The notes: generated by a model from the letters alone, not told the origin. Shown: positions 8,255 through 16,555, counted from the stretch's first letter. The stretch is 37,120 bases of DNA from Caenispirillum bisanense (GCF_900230255.1 NZ_OCNJ01000020.1:1-37120); one strand, 5' to 3'. Translations and numbers: made by a program.

Positions 8255-8863
8255 TCAAGGGCGCTTGGGCCACAGCTTGCGCACTTCGGCGCGGTTGAGC
8301 ACCAGCCACTGGGCGGCGATGAGGGTCATGGCGTTGCCGATGGTGCCGGCGAAGACCATGCGCTCCAGGTCCGTGTAGGGCAGCACGACGACCTTGATGT
8401 CCTCGCCTTCCTCGGGCAGGCCGTGGATGCCGCCGGCGCCGCGGCTGTCGATGCGGCCGCAGAAGATCTCCACCGTTTCCGACGAGCCGCCGGGGGAGGA
8501 CAGGTAGCGGGCGACGGGCACCACCTCGCCGACCGTCAGGCCCGATTCCTCCACCGCCTCGCGCCGCACCACCGCTTCGGGCGTCTCGTCGTCCTCGATG
8601 ATGCCGGCGACGCATTCCAGCTCCCACGCCGGCATGTCGGCGGAATAGGCGCCGATGCGGAACTGTTCCACCAGCACCACGGCGTCGGCGTCGGGGTCGT
8701 AGAGGATGGCGGCGACGGCGTGGCCGCGCTCGAACACCTCGCGCGTCAGTTCGGGGCTCATGCCGCCGGCGTGCAGGCTGTGGCGCAGCCGGTAGGCATC
8801 GATGCGGAAGTACCCCTTGTAGACGGTCTCCCGGCTGACGATCTCGACCCGGTGTTCGGACAT
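8255..8863 (-). CDS. Nudix hydrolase, ADP-ribose pyrophosphatase type
   Basis: The 202-residue protein contains a complete Nudix box at 87-109 (G-x5-E-x7-REAVEESGL). The N-terminal REVFERGHAVAAILYDP and VEQFRIGAY segments are typical of the NudF-like ADP-ribose pyrophosphatases, which cleave ADP-ribose to AMP and ribose-5-phosphate. Start ATG 8863 (MSEHRVEIVS) matches the family N-terminus. It is divergent from the hydrolase-OsmC gene across 50 bases, so the two promoters must lie very close together or overlap. Confidence 0.88.
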   Translation of the reverse strand: MSEHRVEIVSRETVYKGYFRIDAYRLRHSLHAGGMSPELTREVFERGHAVAAILYDPDADAVVLVEQFRIGAYSADMPAWELECVAGIIEDDETPEAVVRREAVEESGLTVGEVVPVARYLSSPGGSSETVEIFCGRIDSRGAGGIHGLPEEGEDIKVVVLPYTDLERMVFAGTIGNAMTLIAAQWLVLNRAEVRKLWPKRP

Positions 8864-8913
8864 GCTAGGCTCCTGGCTCGGCTGGACATGTGACGAGGGT
8901 AAGGGAGAACGCC

Positions 8914-10143
8914 ATGACGGCAAGCGAGAAGGTGACGTTCCACAGCGCCGACGGCCATACGCTGGCTGCCCGGCTGGAGCGGCCCGACGGCGAGGCGACG
9001 GCCTGGGCGCTGTTCGCCCACTGCTTCACCTGCTCCAAGGACGTCTTCGCCGCCTCGCGCGTCGCCAAGGCGCTGGCGGAGCGGGGGATCGGCACGCTGC
9101 GCTTCGACTTCACCGGCCTCGGCGACAGCGAGGGCGAGTTCGGCAACGCCGGATTTTCTTCCAATGTCGCCGACGTGCGCGCCGCGGTCGCCTGGATGGC
9201 GGAAGAGGGGCGGCCGGTGTCGCTGCTGGTCGGTCATTCGCTGGGCGGCGCGGCGGTGCTGGCGGCGGCGCCGGGGCTGGAGTCGGTGTCGGCGGTGGTG
9301 ACGCTGAACGCGCCCTGCGGGCCGGCGCATGTGACCCACCTGTTCACCGACGAATTGGACGCCATCCACGAAACGGGCAAGGCCGAGGTGAAGATCGCCG
9401 GGCGGTCCTTCACCATCACCCGCGACTTCCTGGAGGACATCGACGAGCACCGCCTGCTCGACGGCCTCGGGCACATGCACAAGGCGCTGCTGGTGATGCA
9501 CGCGCCGCGCGACGAGATCGTCGGCATCGACAACGCCACCCGCATCTTCGCCGCCGCCCGCCACCCCAGGAGCTTCATCAGCCTGGACGACGCCGACCAC
9601 CTGCTTTCCGACCGCGCCGACGCCGCCTATGCCGCCGAGGTCATCGCCGCCTGGGCCGGCCGCTACCTGCCGGAGCATCCGGCGGCGACCGCCGTCGGGC
9701 GCGAGCCGGTGGACGTCGGCACGGTGCTGGTGGAGGAAACCGGGCAGGGCCGCTTCCAGCAGCGCGTCACCGTCGGCGGCCACGAGTTCCTGTCCGACGA
9801 GCCGGTGACGGTGGGCGGCATGGACAGCGGCCCGAGCCCCTACGACCTGCTGCTGGCGAGCCTCGGCACCTGCACCGCCATGACCATCCGCCTCTACGCC
9901 GCCCGCAAGCAGATCCCGCTGACCGGCGTCGCGGTCCGCCTGCACCACGAGAAGCGCCACGTCACCGACTGCGAACACTGCGACGAGGCGGGCGCCAAGA
10001 TCGACCACATCGACCGCCGCATCACCCTGAGCGGCGACCTCGACGACGCGACGCGGGCGAAGCTGCTGGAAATCGCGGACAAGTGCCCGGTCCACCGCAC
10101 CCTGCATTCCGAGGTGCGGATCGCGACGGAGCTGGTGGATTAG
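8914..10143 (+). CDS. Alpha/beta hydrolase fused to an OsmC-like peroxidase domain
   Basis: The 409-residue product joins two enzymes. Residues 1-250 are an alpha/beta hydrolase with nucleophile S109 in GHSLGG, an acid candidate in HAPRDEIV and a histidine in DADHLLS. Residues about 270-409 are an OsmC/Ohr-like domain with the paired cysteines in SLGTCTAM and DKCPVHRTLHSEV, which in that family reduce organic hydroperoxides. This fusion is a known bacterial architecture; a plausible job is to hydrolyse and reduce oxidised lipid or ester products, but the substrate is unknown. AGGGAGA stands 6 bases before ATG 8914; a GTG at 8890 is an alternative. The TAG stop forms the edge of a repeat element. 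Confidence 0.9.
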   Translation: MTASEKVTFHSADGHTLAARLERPDGEATAWALFAHCFTCSKDVFAASRVAKALAERGIGTLRFDFTGLGDSEGEFGNAGFSSNVADVRAAVAWMAEEGRPVSLLVGHSLGGAAVLAAAPGLESVSAVVTLNAPCGPAHVTHLFTDELDAIHETGKAEVKIAGRSFTITRDFLEDIDEHRLLDGLGHMHKALLVMHAPRDEIVGIDNATRIFAAARHPRSFISLDDADHLLSDRADAAYAAEVIAAWAGRYLPEHPAATAVGREPVDVGTVLVEETGQGRFQQRVTVGGHEFLSDEPVTVGGMDSGPSPYDLLLASLGTCTAMTIRLYAARKQIPLTGVAVRLHHEKRHVTDCEHCDEAGAKIDHIDRRITLSGDLDDATRAKLLEIADKCPVHRTLHSEVRIATELVD

Positions 10144-10277
10144 AGCGGCTTCCGATCGAACGAGATCGGAAGCCGCGAACCGGGGCGCGACTGCGCCCCC
10201 GCGCCGGTCAGGCGCGAGAGCCTGCGTGGCGCCTGAACGCAGCTCTGGCGCGACAGCGACAGAGCGCAAACCACTCT
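10142..10277. repeat. 136-bp multi-hairpin element with terminal inverted repeats
   Basis: The ends AGAGCGGCTTCCG (10142-10154) and, inverted, AGAGTGGTTTGCG (10277-10265) match at 10 of 13 positions. Inside are a 12-bp stem (CGGCTTCCGATC/GATCGGAAGCCG), GGGGCGC-gact-GCGCCCC, and CAGGCGC/GCGCCTG. It fills the gap between two convergent genes and includes two bases of the upstream TAG stop. No ORF and no T-run are present. The shape suggests a MITE-like or REP-like dispersed repeat; copy number cannot be judged here. Confidence 0.6.
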
Positions 10278-10278
10278 G

Positions 10279-10731
10279 CTACCGCCCCCGCTTCACCGCC
10301 TGGATGGCGTCTTCAAGGGCCTGCAGGACGCGCGAGCGGTCGGCCTTGGCGAAGCTGGAGGGGCCGCCGGTGATCTCGCCGGTTTCGCGCAGCGTCGTCA
10401 TCAGGTCGCGCATGGCGAGCGCGTTGCCGATGCTGTCGGGGGTGAAGGGCTTGCCCTTGTTGCCGATGGCCTTGGCGCCCTTCTCCAGGCAGCGGGCGGC
10501 CAGCGGAATGTCCTGGGTGACGCAGATGTCGCCCGGCCCGATGTGCTCGGCGATCCAGTCGTCGGCGGCGTCGGGCTCGGCCGGGACGACGACGCGCTTC
10601 AGGCGCGGGCTTTCGGGCAGGCGGATCCAGCGGTTGCCGACCATGTGGACGACCAGCCCGTGGCGGTCGGCGACGCGCATCACCTCTTCCTTCACCGGAC
10701 AGGCGTCGGCATCGACGTAGAGTTCCAGCAC
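10279..10731 (-). CDS. DUF188/YaiI-YqxD family protein
   Basis: The 150-residue protein starts LELYVDADACPVKEEV, the hallmark of the family, and keeps DICVTQDIPLAARCLEKGA and GKPFTPDSIGNALAMRDLM. The aspartate pattern resembles PIN-like nucleases, so a metal-dependent nuclease activity is suspected for the family, but I know of no proven function. It uses a GTG start (complement of 10729-10731). It is convergent with the hydrolase-OsmC gene and downstream of the DUF3500 gene on the same strand. Confidence 0.9.
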   Translation of the reverse strand: MLELYVDADACPVKEEVMRVADRHGLVVHMVGNRWIRLPESPRLKRVVVPAEPDAADDWIAEHIGPGDICVTQDIPLAARCLEKGAKAIGNKGKPFTPDSIGNALAMRDLMTTLRETGEITGGPSSFAKADRSRVLQALEDAIQAVKRGR

Positions 10732-10789
10732 GGGCGGCGTCCTTCTGCGGTCGGTCTCCGCCGCAGGGTGGCCGGCCGCGCCGCCGCGG

Positions 10790-11796
10790 TCAATGATCGT
10801 GACCGTGGTGTGGGTCGGCGTGGCCGTGGTCGTAATGGCGGCGGAGCGGATCGTCGCCGAAGTCGCGGCCCGTCGGGTCGTGCCACACGGTGTGGACGTG
10901 GTTGGCGTCGTCCTGGGTGCAGTCGTATTCGATGAGCAGCGTCGGGGCGTGGATGCGGTAGTAGTGCGGGCGTCCGGGCGTCAGCGAACCGGCCCAGGCG
11001 AAGTGCAGCCGCTCGATCCCCGCCTGCCGCACCCGCGCCAGCTCACGCTCCGCCAGGTCGGGGCGCAGGCGGTGGGCGTAAGCTGCGACCAGCCGCATGA
11101 GGCCCTCGCGCCGGGCCTCGGGCAGATGCGCCGCCGCCAGCCCTTCGGGAGTCGCCAGAGCGGACTCGCGGCCGGGCCGGTGAGGATGTCGCCCATGGAT
11201 CGGTCGGCGATGATCGCTTGCGCCCGCTCGCCCTGGTCGAGGCCGTCGAGCAGGCCGAAGGCGCGGTCCATCTCCTCGGCCAGCGGGCGCGTCCCGTCCA
11301 GGTCGCCGCCGTGCACCTCGGCCGGGTTGGCGCCCATGAAGTGGGGCGTGACGGTGAGGTCGCCGTCGGGCGTCGCCACCATGGTCAGCGACAGGTGGTG
11401 GCCGTCGATGCGCCAGCCCCAGGGGGTATCGTCGGACGGCTGGCCGAACACCGCGAAGGAGTAGTTGTCGGGGTGGTAGACCGACTCTTCCTCCATCCGC
11501 CGCACCAGGGTCTCCAGCCGCATGATCGCCTCGGCCTTGGCGAGGCCGCGCTCCGACAGGGCGGTGCGCAGCAGGCGGCGGGCGACCTCGCGCTGCGGCC
11601 CGTCCATTTCGGCGAGGCGCAGGCCCGGCTGGTCGAGGCGGGGGAAGTAGTGCCAGTCGCGCCGCGCCGGTCCGTCGAGCGGGTACTGGGCGCGCCGCCG
11701 CCGGTCGTCGTCGAGGCCGTCGAGGAAGGCCGCGGCGGCGGCGCAGAGTTCGTGGCGGACGGCGGCGGGCAGGGGAGTGGGCGTGAAGTCGGTCAT
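10790..11796 (-). pseudogene. DUF3500 family protein, interrupted by a one-base frameshift
   Basis: From ATG 11796 (MTDFTPTPLP) the reading matches DUF3500 proteins through FFPRLDQPGLRLAEM-like text, MRLETLVRRMEEESVYHP, GWRIDGHHLSLTM and TPHFMGANPAEV. At about 11170-11178 similarity moves to another frame (GRESALATPEGLAAAHLPEA) and ends at 10790 with HYYRIHAPTLLIEYDC and HVHTVWHDPTGRDFG, then a His/Asp-rich tail. Restoring one G in the run near 11174 gives one 336-codon ORF. The start overlaps the HdeD-like gene stop (ATGA). Function is unknown; the histidines hint at metal binding. A sequencing error is as likely as true decay, since both halves look otherwise intact. Confidence 0.75.
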
Positions 11797-12398
11797 CGCG
11801 GCGGCCATCGTCCTGCGAGGTTGCGGTCGGAGCGGGAGTCGGCGGCGGTGCCCAGCATGATGAGCCACCAGCCGAGGGCGAAGAGCAGCAGCCCGCCGAT
11901 GGTCCCGAAGGCCCAGACGGCGGCACCCGGCCAGCCGGCCGCCAGCACCACGGCGGCGACGGCGGCCAGGGCGGCGGCGACCCCGGCCCACATCCACCAC
12001 CGGTCGTCGCCGTCGCGCGCCATGAGCAGGGCGCGGGCGGCACCGTGCCCGACCAGCAGCACCGATGCCGCGAGCCCCAGCGCCGCGACGGCGTCGAGCG
12101 GCGTCCACAGGAGGGCGACGCCGACGGCCAGGGCGGTGAGGCCGCTGACGAGGCGGAAGACGATGGAGCGCGGACGCCAGCGGTGGAACAGGGCGCCGCG
12201 CAGGGTCTGCAGCAGGCCGCCGATCACCGCGCCGACGCCGATCACCCCGGCGAAGACGGCGGCGCCGGTCTCGGGCGCCGCGGCGCCGAGCACGCCGGTC
12301 ACCACCGCACCGCAGCCGGCCAGCAGCAGCCAGGCCTTGGTGCGCTCCAGGCGTTCGCGGGCGACGAGGATGCTGTCCTGGCGCGTCGGGTCGCGCAT
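11793..12398 (-). CDS. HdeD/DUF308-like integral membrane protein
   Basis: The 201-residue protein has about six hydrophobic helices in three pairs, each beginning with a short basic turn. This matches the layout of the HdeD/DUF308 family, linked to acid stress in enterobacteria but of unknown mechanism. ATG 12398 is chosen because GGAGG lies 8 bases upstream and the text before it has no family similarity. The stop overlaps the DUF3500 start (ATGA), so the two are one unit. The helices are rich in Ala, Gly and Val, which weakens a firm family call. Confidence 0.72.
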   Translation of the reverse strand: MRDPTRQDSILVARERLERTKAWLLLAGCGAVVTGVLGAAAPETGAAVFAGVIGVGAVIGGLLQTLRGALFHRWRPRSIVFRLVSGLTALAVGVALLWTPLDAVAALGLAASVLLVGHGAARALLMARDGDDRWWMWAGVAAALAAVAAVVLAAGWPGAAVWAFGTIGGLLLFALGWWLIMLGTAADSRSDRNLAGRWPPR

Positions 12399-12525
12399 GG
12401 CGGGGCCTCCGGTGTCGAGCGTACGGGTCTTCTCCTTCCAACGTCGGGGCGGGACGGAGGATCGCGCATGCGCTACCATGCGGGGGCCGCCATGCATTCC
12501 GGCGGCGCAGAGGGGGACGCACGGC

Positions 12526-13137
12526 ATGCGCATGGACATGGGAGCGGCCACCGCCGAAGCGGTGGCGACGGCGTTGCAGGAGTACGGCGCGATGTCGCGC
12601 GGCGGACGCCTCGCCGACCGGCCGCCAGCGGGCCTGACGCAAGCCGTGGTGGCGCGCGAGCTGCTGGCGGGGTTCGTCCGCACCGAAAGCCGCGCCTATG
12701 TGACGCTCGACACCCGCTACGCCGATGCCGTCGCCCATGCCGGCCTGCCGCGCCCGACCAGCCTGCCGCCGGTGCTGATGACGGCGCGGGCGTCGCTGCT
12801 GGTGTGGAACCACCGCGACCTGCCGCGCGGCGCGCTGGAGATCCTGCCGCAGTGGGATCCCAACGCCGTGGTCGCCAGCCTCGCCCGGCTCGGCGCCTTC
12901 AATCAGGCCTGCGGGCCGGAGGCGGGCGGCACCGTCCGCTACGGCCTGCTCGCCATCCTGTCGGCCGGGCCGCTCGACGCCGCACCGGTGGAGGAGTTGT
13001 GCAAGGGGCTGGCGGGCGACGACGTGCGCCTGCATCCCGTGCCCGCCGCCGACTGGGGCGCGACGGGCGTGGTGGTGGAGATCCCCACCGCCGATGCGCC
13101 GACGCCGTGCCAGGAGGACGGCGTCGGTCACGCCTGA
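12526..13137 (+). CDS. Hypothetical protein (203 aa)
   Basis: I do not recognise the family. Coding potential is supported by GAGGGGGA about 7 bases before the ATG, codon use like the neighbours, and continuity over 203 codons. There is no signal peptide or membrane helix. The centre (about 75-125: SLPPVLMTARASLLVWNHRDL, then ILPQWDPNAVVASLARLGAFNQA) looks like a compact alpha/beta domain, and the C-terminus is acidic and Pro-rich. It is divergent from the HdeD-like gene and ends 6 bases before the convergent LysR gene. Its function cannot be inferred. Confidence 0.7.
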   Translation: MRMDMGAATAEAVATALQEYGAMSRGGRLADRPPAGLTQAVVARELLAGFVRTESRAYVTLDTRYADAVAHAGLPRPTSLPPVLMTARASLLVWNHRDLPRGALEILPQWDPNAVVASLARLGAFNQACGPEAGGTVRYGLLAILSAGPLDAAPVEELCKGLAGDDVRLHPVPAADWGATGVVVEIPTADAPTPCQEDGVGHA

Positions 13138-13143
13138 GGTCTG

Positions 13144-14016
13144 CTACTCCGCCGCCGCGGCGCCGTCGCACTGCGGGCGGCTGTCGATGAGCAGGTCGGC
13201 CACCGCCTGCACCGCCGGGGTCATGGGGCCGCGGGCGTAGAGGGCGATTTCCGCCTCCGGCATGGACGGGAAGCCCTCCTCCGGCCCGAGGATACGGGCG
13301 CCCGCCGGCACCTCCACCCGGTCGAGCAGGCTGACGCCGAGGCCCGCCGTCACCGCCGCCTGCACGCCCGAGAGGTTGGGGCTGGTGTAGGCGATGCGCC
13401 ACGGCCGGCCCATGACCTCCAGTTCGTGCACCGCATGGTCGCGGTAGACGCAGCCGAGCGGGAAGACCACCAGCGGCAGCGGGTCCTCGTTCATGGGGCC
13501 GCCGTCGGCCGCCGTCACCCACATGAGCGGCTCCCGCCAGGTGGCGAGGGCGGAGCTGCCGGGCCGCACGTGCTTGACCAGCGCCAGATCCAGCTCGCCC
13601 GCCTCCAGGTCGGCCAGCATGGCGATGCTGAGCCCGCAGCGCACGTGCAGCCGCACGCCGCCGTGGTCGCGGGCGAAGCGGGACAGCAGGGCGGGCAGGC
13701 GGTCCACCGCGTAGTCCTCGGTCACGCCGATGCTCACCACCTCTTCCGTGCGGCGGCCGGAGAACAGGGCCTTGGCCTCGCTCGACAGCGCCAGGATGCG
13801 GCGGGCATAGGACAGCAGGCGCTCGCCGTCGTCGGTCAGCCGCAGGTGCCGCGCCGAGCGGTCGAGCAGGGCGACGCCGGCCTGGTCCTCCAGCTTCTTG
13901 ATCTGCTGGCTGATGGTCGACTGGGTGCGGTGGACGCGCTGGCCGGCGCGGGTGAAGCCGCCGGCGTCGATCACCGAGACGAAGGTGCGCAGGAGCGCGA
14001 TGTCGAAGTCGGGCAT
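13144..14016 (-). CDS. LysR-family transcriptional regulator
   Basis: The 290-residue protein has an N-terminal winged helix-turn-helix (about 5-62: LLRTFVSVIDAGGFTRAGQRVHRTQSTISQQIKKLE) and a C-terminal substrate-binding domain. It is transcribed away from an EamA exporter gene across a 127-base gap, the usual arrangement for a LysR regulator controlling its divergent neighbour and itself. The inducer is unknown; amino acids or their analogues are common for exporters of this class. Start MPDFDIALLRTF fits the family. Confidence 0.9.
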   Translation of the reverse strand: MPDFDIALLRTFVSVIDAGGFTRAGQRVHRTQSTISQQIKKLEDQAGVALLDRSARHLRLTDDGERLLSYARRILALSSEAKALFSGRRTEEVVSIGVTEDYAVDRLPALLSRFARDHGGVRLHVRCGLSIAMLADLEAGELDLALVKHVRPGSSALATWREPLMWVTAADGGPMNEDPLPLVVFPLGCVYRDHAVHELEVMGRPWRIAYTSPNLSGVQAAVTAGLGVSLLDRVEVPAGARILGPEEGFPSMPEAEIALYARGPMTPAVQAVADLLIDSRPQCDGAAAAE

Positions 14017-14143
14017 GGCGGGCGGCCCTCCGTCGGAGTGTGCATCGATAAAGCGGATGATAGGCAGTCTAACATCTAATTTCCCAATGATGAAGCCTCC
14101 TCCTAGCCTGGGTGTGTCATCGCCCCAGCCGGAGGACAGGTCC
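14017..14143. promoter_or_regulatory. Divergent LysR/EamA control region
   Basis: The gap holds an AT-rich core (about 14040-14095) that differs from its GC-rich surroundings. A weak plus-strand promoter, TTCCCA (14089-14094) with TAGCCT 17 bases later, can be drawn. Several T-N11-A spacings are possible LysR sites but none is clearly palindromic. GGAGGACAGG before 14144 is the ribosome binding site of the exporter gene. Confidence 0.45.
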
Positions 14144-15121
14144 ATGACCGCCGCCACCCGTTCGACCGCCTTTCTCGTGGTGCCTTTCTGCCTCATCTGG
14201 AGCAGCGCCTTCGCCGTCGGAAAGCTGGCGCTCACGGACTGCCCGCCGCTGACCTTCGTCGCCCTACGCTTCCTCATCGCCGGGGCGCTGCTGGCGGCGT
14301 GGGCGGCGTGGCGCGGCGCCTTCGCCGGCCTGACGGGACGGGCGCTGGCGGTGACGGCGGTGCTCGCCGTGTTCAACCAGGCGCTCTACCTGGGCCTGAG
14401 TTTCGCCGGCCTCGGCGGGGTGTCGAGCGGCCTGACGAGCCTCGTCGTTTCGGCCAACCCCATCCTGACGGCGGTCGCCGCGGCAGTGGTGCTGGACGAG
14501 CGGCTGACGGCGCGCAAGGGGCTCGGCCTCGTGCTCGGGCTCGCGGGGGTGGCGCTGGTGGTGCGGTCGCGGCTGGGCGCGGGGGCGGAGGACGCCGGCG
14601 CGTTGCTGCTCACCTTCGGCGCCCTGGCGGCGCTGACCACGGGCACCCTGCTGTTCAAGGTGATGGACGCCCGCCTGCCGATCCTCGCCAACGTGTCGCT
14701 GCAGAGCCTGTTCGGCGGCGTCATGCTGCTGCCGGCGGCCTGGATGGTGGACGGCGTGGTGCTGCCGACGCCGAGCCCCACCTTCCTCGCCACGCTGGCG
14801 TGGATGGTGCTGGTGTCGTCCATCGGCGGCTATCTGGCGTGGTTCGCCCTGCTGGCGCGCGGCAGCGCCACGGCGGCGAGCGCCTGGCACTTCACCCTGC
14901 CGCCGCTCGGCCTTCTGTTCGGCTGGCTGCTGCACGGCGAGCCGCTGGCGTGGAGCGATCTCGCCGGCATCGTGCCGGTAGCGGCGGGCATCGCGCTGGT
15001 GACGCGGCCCGCCGGCAGCGCGATCAGTCTTCCGCGTCGTCTTCGCCGTCGTCGTCCCGATCGGACGCCTTCGGTGCCGGCCGTTCGCCCGTCGCCAGAC
15101 GGATGCGCACCAGGCCCTTGA
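14144..15121 (+). CDS. EamA/DMT-family transporter
   Basis: The 325-residue protein has ten hydrophobic helices in two EamA repeats (about 8-140 and 150-290). It starts FLVVPFCLIWSSAFAVGKLAL, typical of RhaT/YdcZ-like drug/metabolite exporters, and has the PILTAVAAAVVLDERL end of the first repeat. The substrate is unknown. The last 32 residues are Arg/Pro-rich, unlike the family, and run 98 bases into the oppositely oriented DUF3253 gene. Regulated probably by the divergent LysR gene. Confidence 0.9.
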   Translation: MTAATRSTAFLVVPFCLIWSSAFAVGKLALTDCPPLTFVALRFLIAGALLAAWAAWRGAFAGLTGRALAVTAVLAVFNQALYLGLSFAGLGGVSSGLTSLVVSANPILTAVAAAVVLDERLTARKGLGLVLGLAGVALVVRSRLGAGAEDAGALLLTFGALAALTTGTLLFKVMDARLPILANVSLQSLFGGVMLLPAAWMVDGVVLPTPSPTFLATLAWMVLVSSIGGYLAWFALLARGSATAASAWHFTLPPLGLLFGWLLHGEPLAWSDLAGIVPVAAGIALVTRPAGSAISLPRRLRRRRPDRTPSVPAVRPSPDGCAPGP

Positions 15122-15374
15122 AGTCGTCCGGGTCCTGGACCTCGCCCTTGCGGGTGATGTCGACCAGCCCCTGGCGGGCGAGCGCCACCATCTGCTGCTT
15201 TACCGGCACCATGTAGCGGCGCCAGTCCTCGTCGCGGTCCTTGGGGCGGCGGTACATCTCGAAGTAGGAGCGGGCGGCGTCCTCGGGGCGGATGCTGCCC
15301 TTCTCGCCGCACAGGGCGAGAATGTGATCGGCGAGCGGGTCGCGCTTGGGCCGGGTGTCGTCGGCGGAACTCAT
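15024..15374 (-). CDS. DUF3253 family protein
   Basis: The 116-residue protein matches DUF3253. It has an N-terminal DPLADHILALCGEKGSIRPEDAAR helical segment, the DEDWRRYMVPVKQQMVALARQGLVDIT block that looks like a winged helix, and KGEVQDPDDFKGLVRIRL. The C-terminus is acidic (DRDDDGEDDAED). A nucleic-acid binding role is plausible from the fold but unproven. Its 3' end lies antisense to the last 98 bases of the EamA gene. The acidic tail is encoded exactly where the exporter acquires a basic tail, as expected of overlapping complementary frames. Confidence 0.82.
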   Translation of the reverse strand: MSSADDTRPKRDPLADHILALCGEKGSIRPEDAARSYFEMYRRPKDRDEDWRRYMVPVKQQMVALARQGLVDITRKGEVQDPDDFKGLVRIRLATGERPAPKASDRDDDGEDDAED

Positions 15375-15412
15375 GGCGTCTCTCTGGATGGCTGTCGAAC
15401 GCCCTTCCTAAA

Positions 15413-15448
15413 CGCGCGGCGCCCCGACCGCAAGGGCCGGGGCGCGCG
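15413..15448 (-). terminator. Probable terminator of tsdA
   Basis: On the minus strand a GC stem (CGCGCGCCCCGGCC with GGTCGGGGCG, one G-U pair and a small bulge) is followed by GTTTAGG. The T-run is short. It lies between the tsdA stop and the DUF3253 start. Confidence 0.45.
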
Positions 15449-15465
15449 GGAGACGCGATGGGGTT

Positions 15466-16473
15466 TCAGTTCGCCGCCTTGGCGTCCTGCTCCTTCTTCG
15501 CCTTCAGCTCGGCGATCTTCTTCTTGCGGGCCTCCTCCAGCGGCTGGAAGGGGCCGTACTTGTGCTGTTCGGCCGAGGCCTCGTCGAAGTAGGGGGCGTA
15601 GGGGCTGTCCACCGGCTTCTTCGACAGGTCCGGATAGTCCTTCTCCACGCCCGCCTTGACGGGGCGGTCCTTGGAGTTGATGTAGGCCGCCACGTCGTAG
15701 GCGTCCTCGTCCGACAGCACCGGCGCGTCGTAGGTGGTGCCGAGCGGCATGTTGGACTTGATGAAGGCGGCCGCCGTCAGCACGCGGTGCATGCCGGCGC
15801 CGTGGTTGTAGGTGTCCGGCCCCCACAGCGGCGGGAACTGGTAGCCCTGGGCGTCGCCGGGCTCGCCGTTGCGGATGCCCTGACCATCGTCCTGATGGCA
15901 GACGGCGCAGGTTTCGGCGTAGACCTGTTCGCCGCGCACCGGATCCGCGGCGCGGTCGGGCGGGGTGAACTTGGGCGTCTGGCGGCCCTCGATCTTCTCG
16001 CGCACCGGTATGTCGGTGGACAGGAAGGCGATGTAGGTCACCAGCGCGCGCATCTCGCGGCTGTTGTCGGGCAGCGGCTTGCCGTTCATGGACCGCTGCA
16101 TGCAGCCGTTGATGCGCCCGTTGATGGTGCCGATGGTGTTCTCGCGGCCGCGGTACTGCGGGAAGTCGGCATAGACGCCCACCATGGGGATGCCGAACTT
16201 CTGCGTGCCGCCCTGCAGGTGGCAGCTGCCGCACGCCAGGTTGTTGCCGGCGAAGCGCTTTTCGGGGTCGGCGACCTCCGGCCCGATGTGGGCATAGGTC
16301 TGCACGAAGAGGTCGCGGCCCTCGCGCACGAAATCACCGTAGACGTCGTGCGGCAGGGCCTCCACGTCCGGCACGGTCCAGGCGGCCGGTTCGGCGGCGG
16401 AGGCGGGCAGGGCGGTGACGGCGAGGGCCAGGGCGAGGGTCGCCGCCGCGACGGCGGGCGTGAGAATGCGCAT
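15466..16473 (-). CDS. tsdA: Dihaem cytochrome c, thiosulfate dehydrogenase (TsdA) family
   Basis: The 335-residue precursor has a Sec signal peptide (about 1-28, cut after ASA) and two haem-binding sites, CGSCH (81-85) and CAVCH (189-193). Between them RINGCMQRSMNG holds C124, which corresponds to the unusual cysteine ligand of the catalytic haem in TsdA. This favours periplasmic thiosulfate dehydrogenase (two thiosulfate to tetrathionate, or the reverse) over a plain SoxX/SoxA-like carrier. The tail (318-335) is Lys-rich. ATG 16473 is chosen for the GGGAGA site 8 bases upstream. The gene stands alone; no sox genes are nearby. The electron acceptor, often TsdB, is not encoded here. Confidence 0.85.
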   Translation of the reverse strand: MRILTPAVAAATLALALAVTALPASAAEPAAWTVPDVEALPHDVYGDFVREGRDLFVQTYAHIGPEVADPEKRFAGNNLACGSCHLQGGTQKFGIPMVGVYADFPQYRGRENTIGTINGRINGCMQRSMNGKPLPDNSREMRALVTYIAFLSTDIPVREKIEGRQTPKFTPPDRAADPVRGEQVYAETCAVCHQDDGQGIRNGEPGDAQGYQFPPLWGPDTYNHGAGMHRVLTAAAFIKSNMPLGTTYDAPVLSDEDAYDVAAYINSKDRPVKAGVEKDYPDLSKKPVDSPYAPYFDEASAEQHKYGPFQPLEEARKKKIAELKAKKEQDAKAAN

Positions 16474-16555
16474 GGATCGTCTCCCGGGGCGCCGTCGCGG
16501 GCTCTTCATAGGCCCTGGGGCTGCGGCGGCGCGTGTTGCAGGTGAAGATCCGAAT

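Noticed and set aside
10142-10180. The 12-bp stem after the hydrolase-OsmC gene as an intrinsic terminator
   Set aside because: No T-run follows on either strand. It fits better as part of the repeat element.
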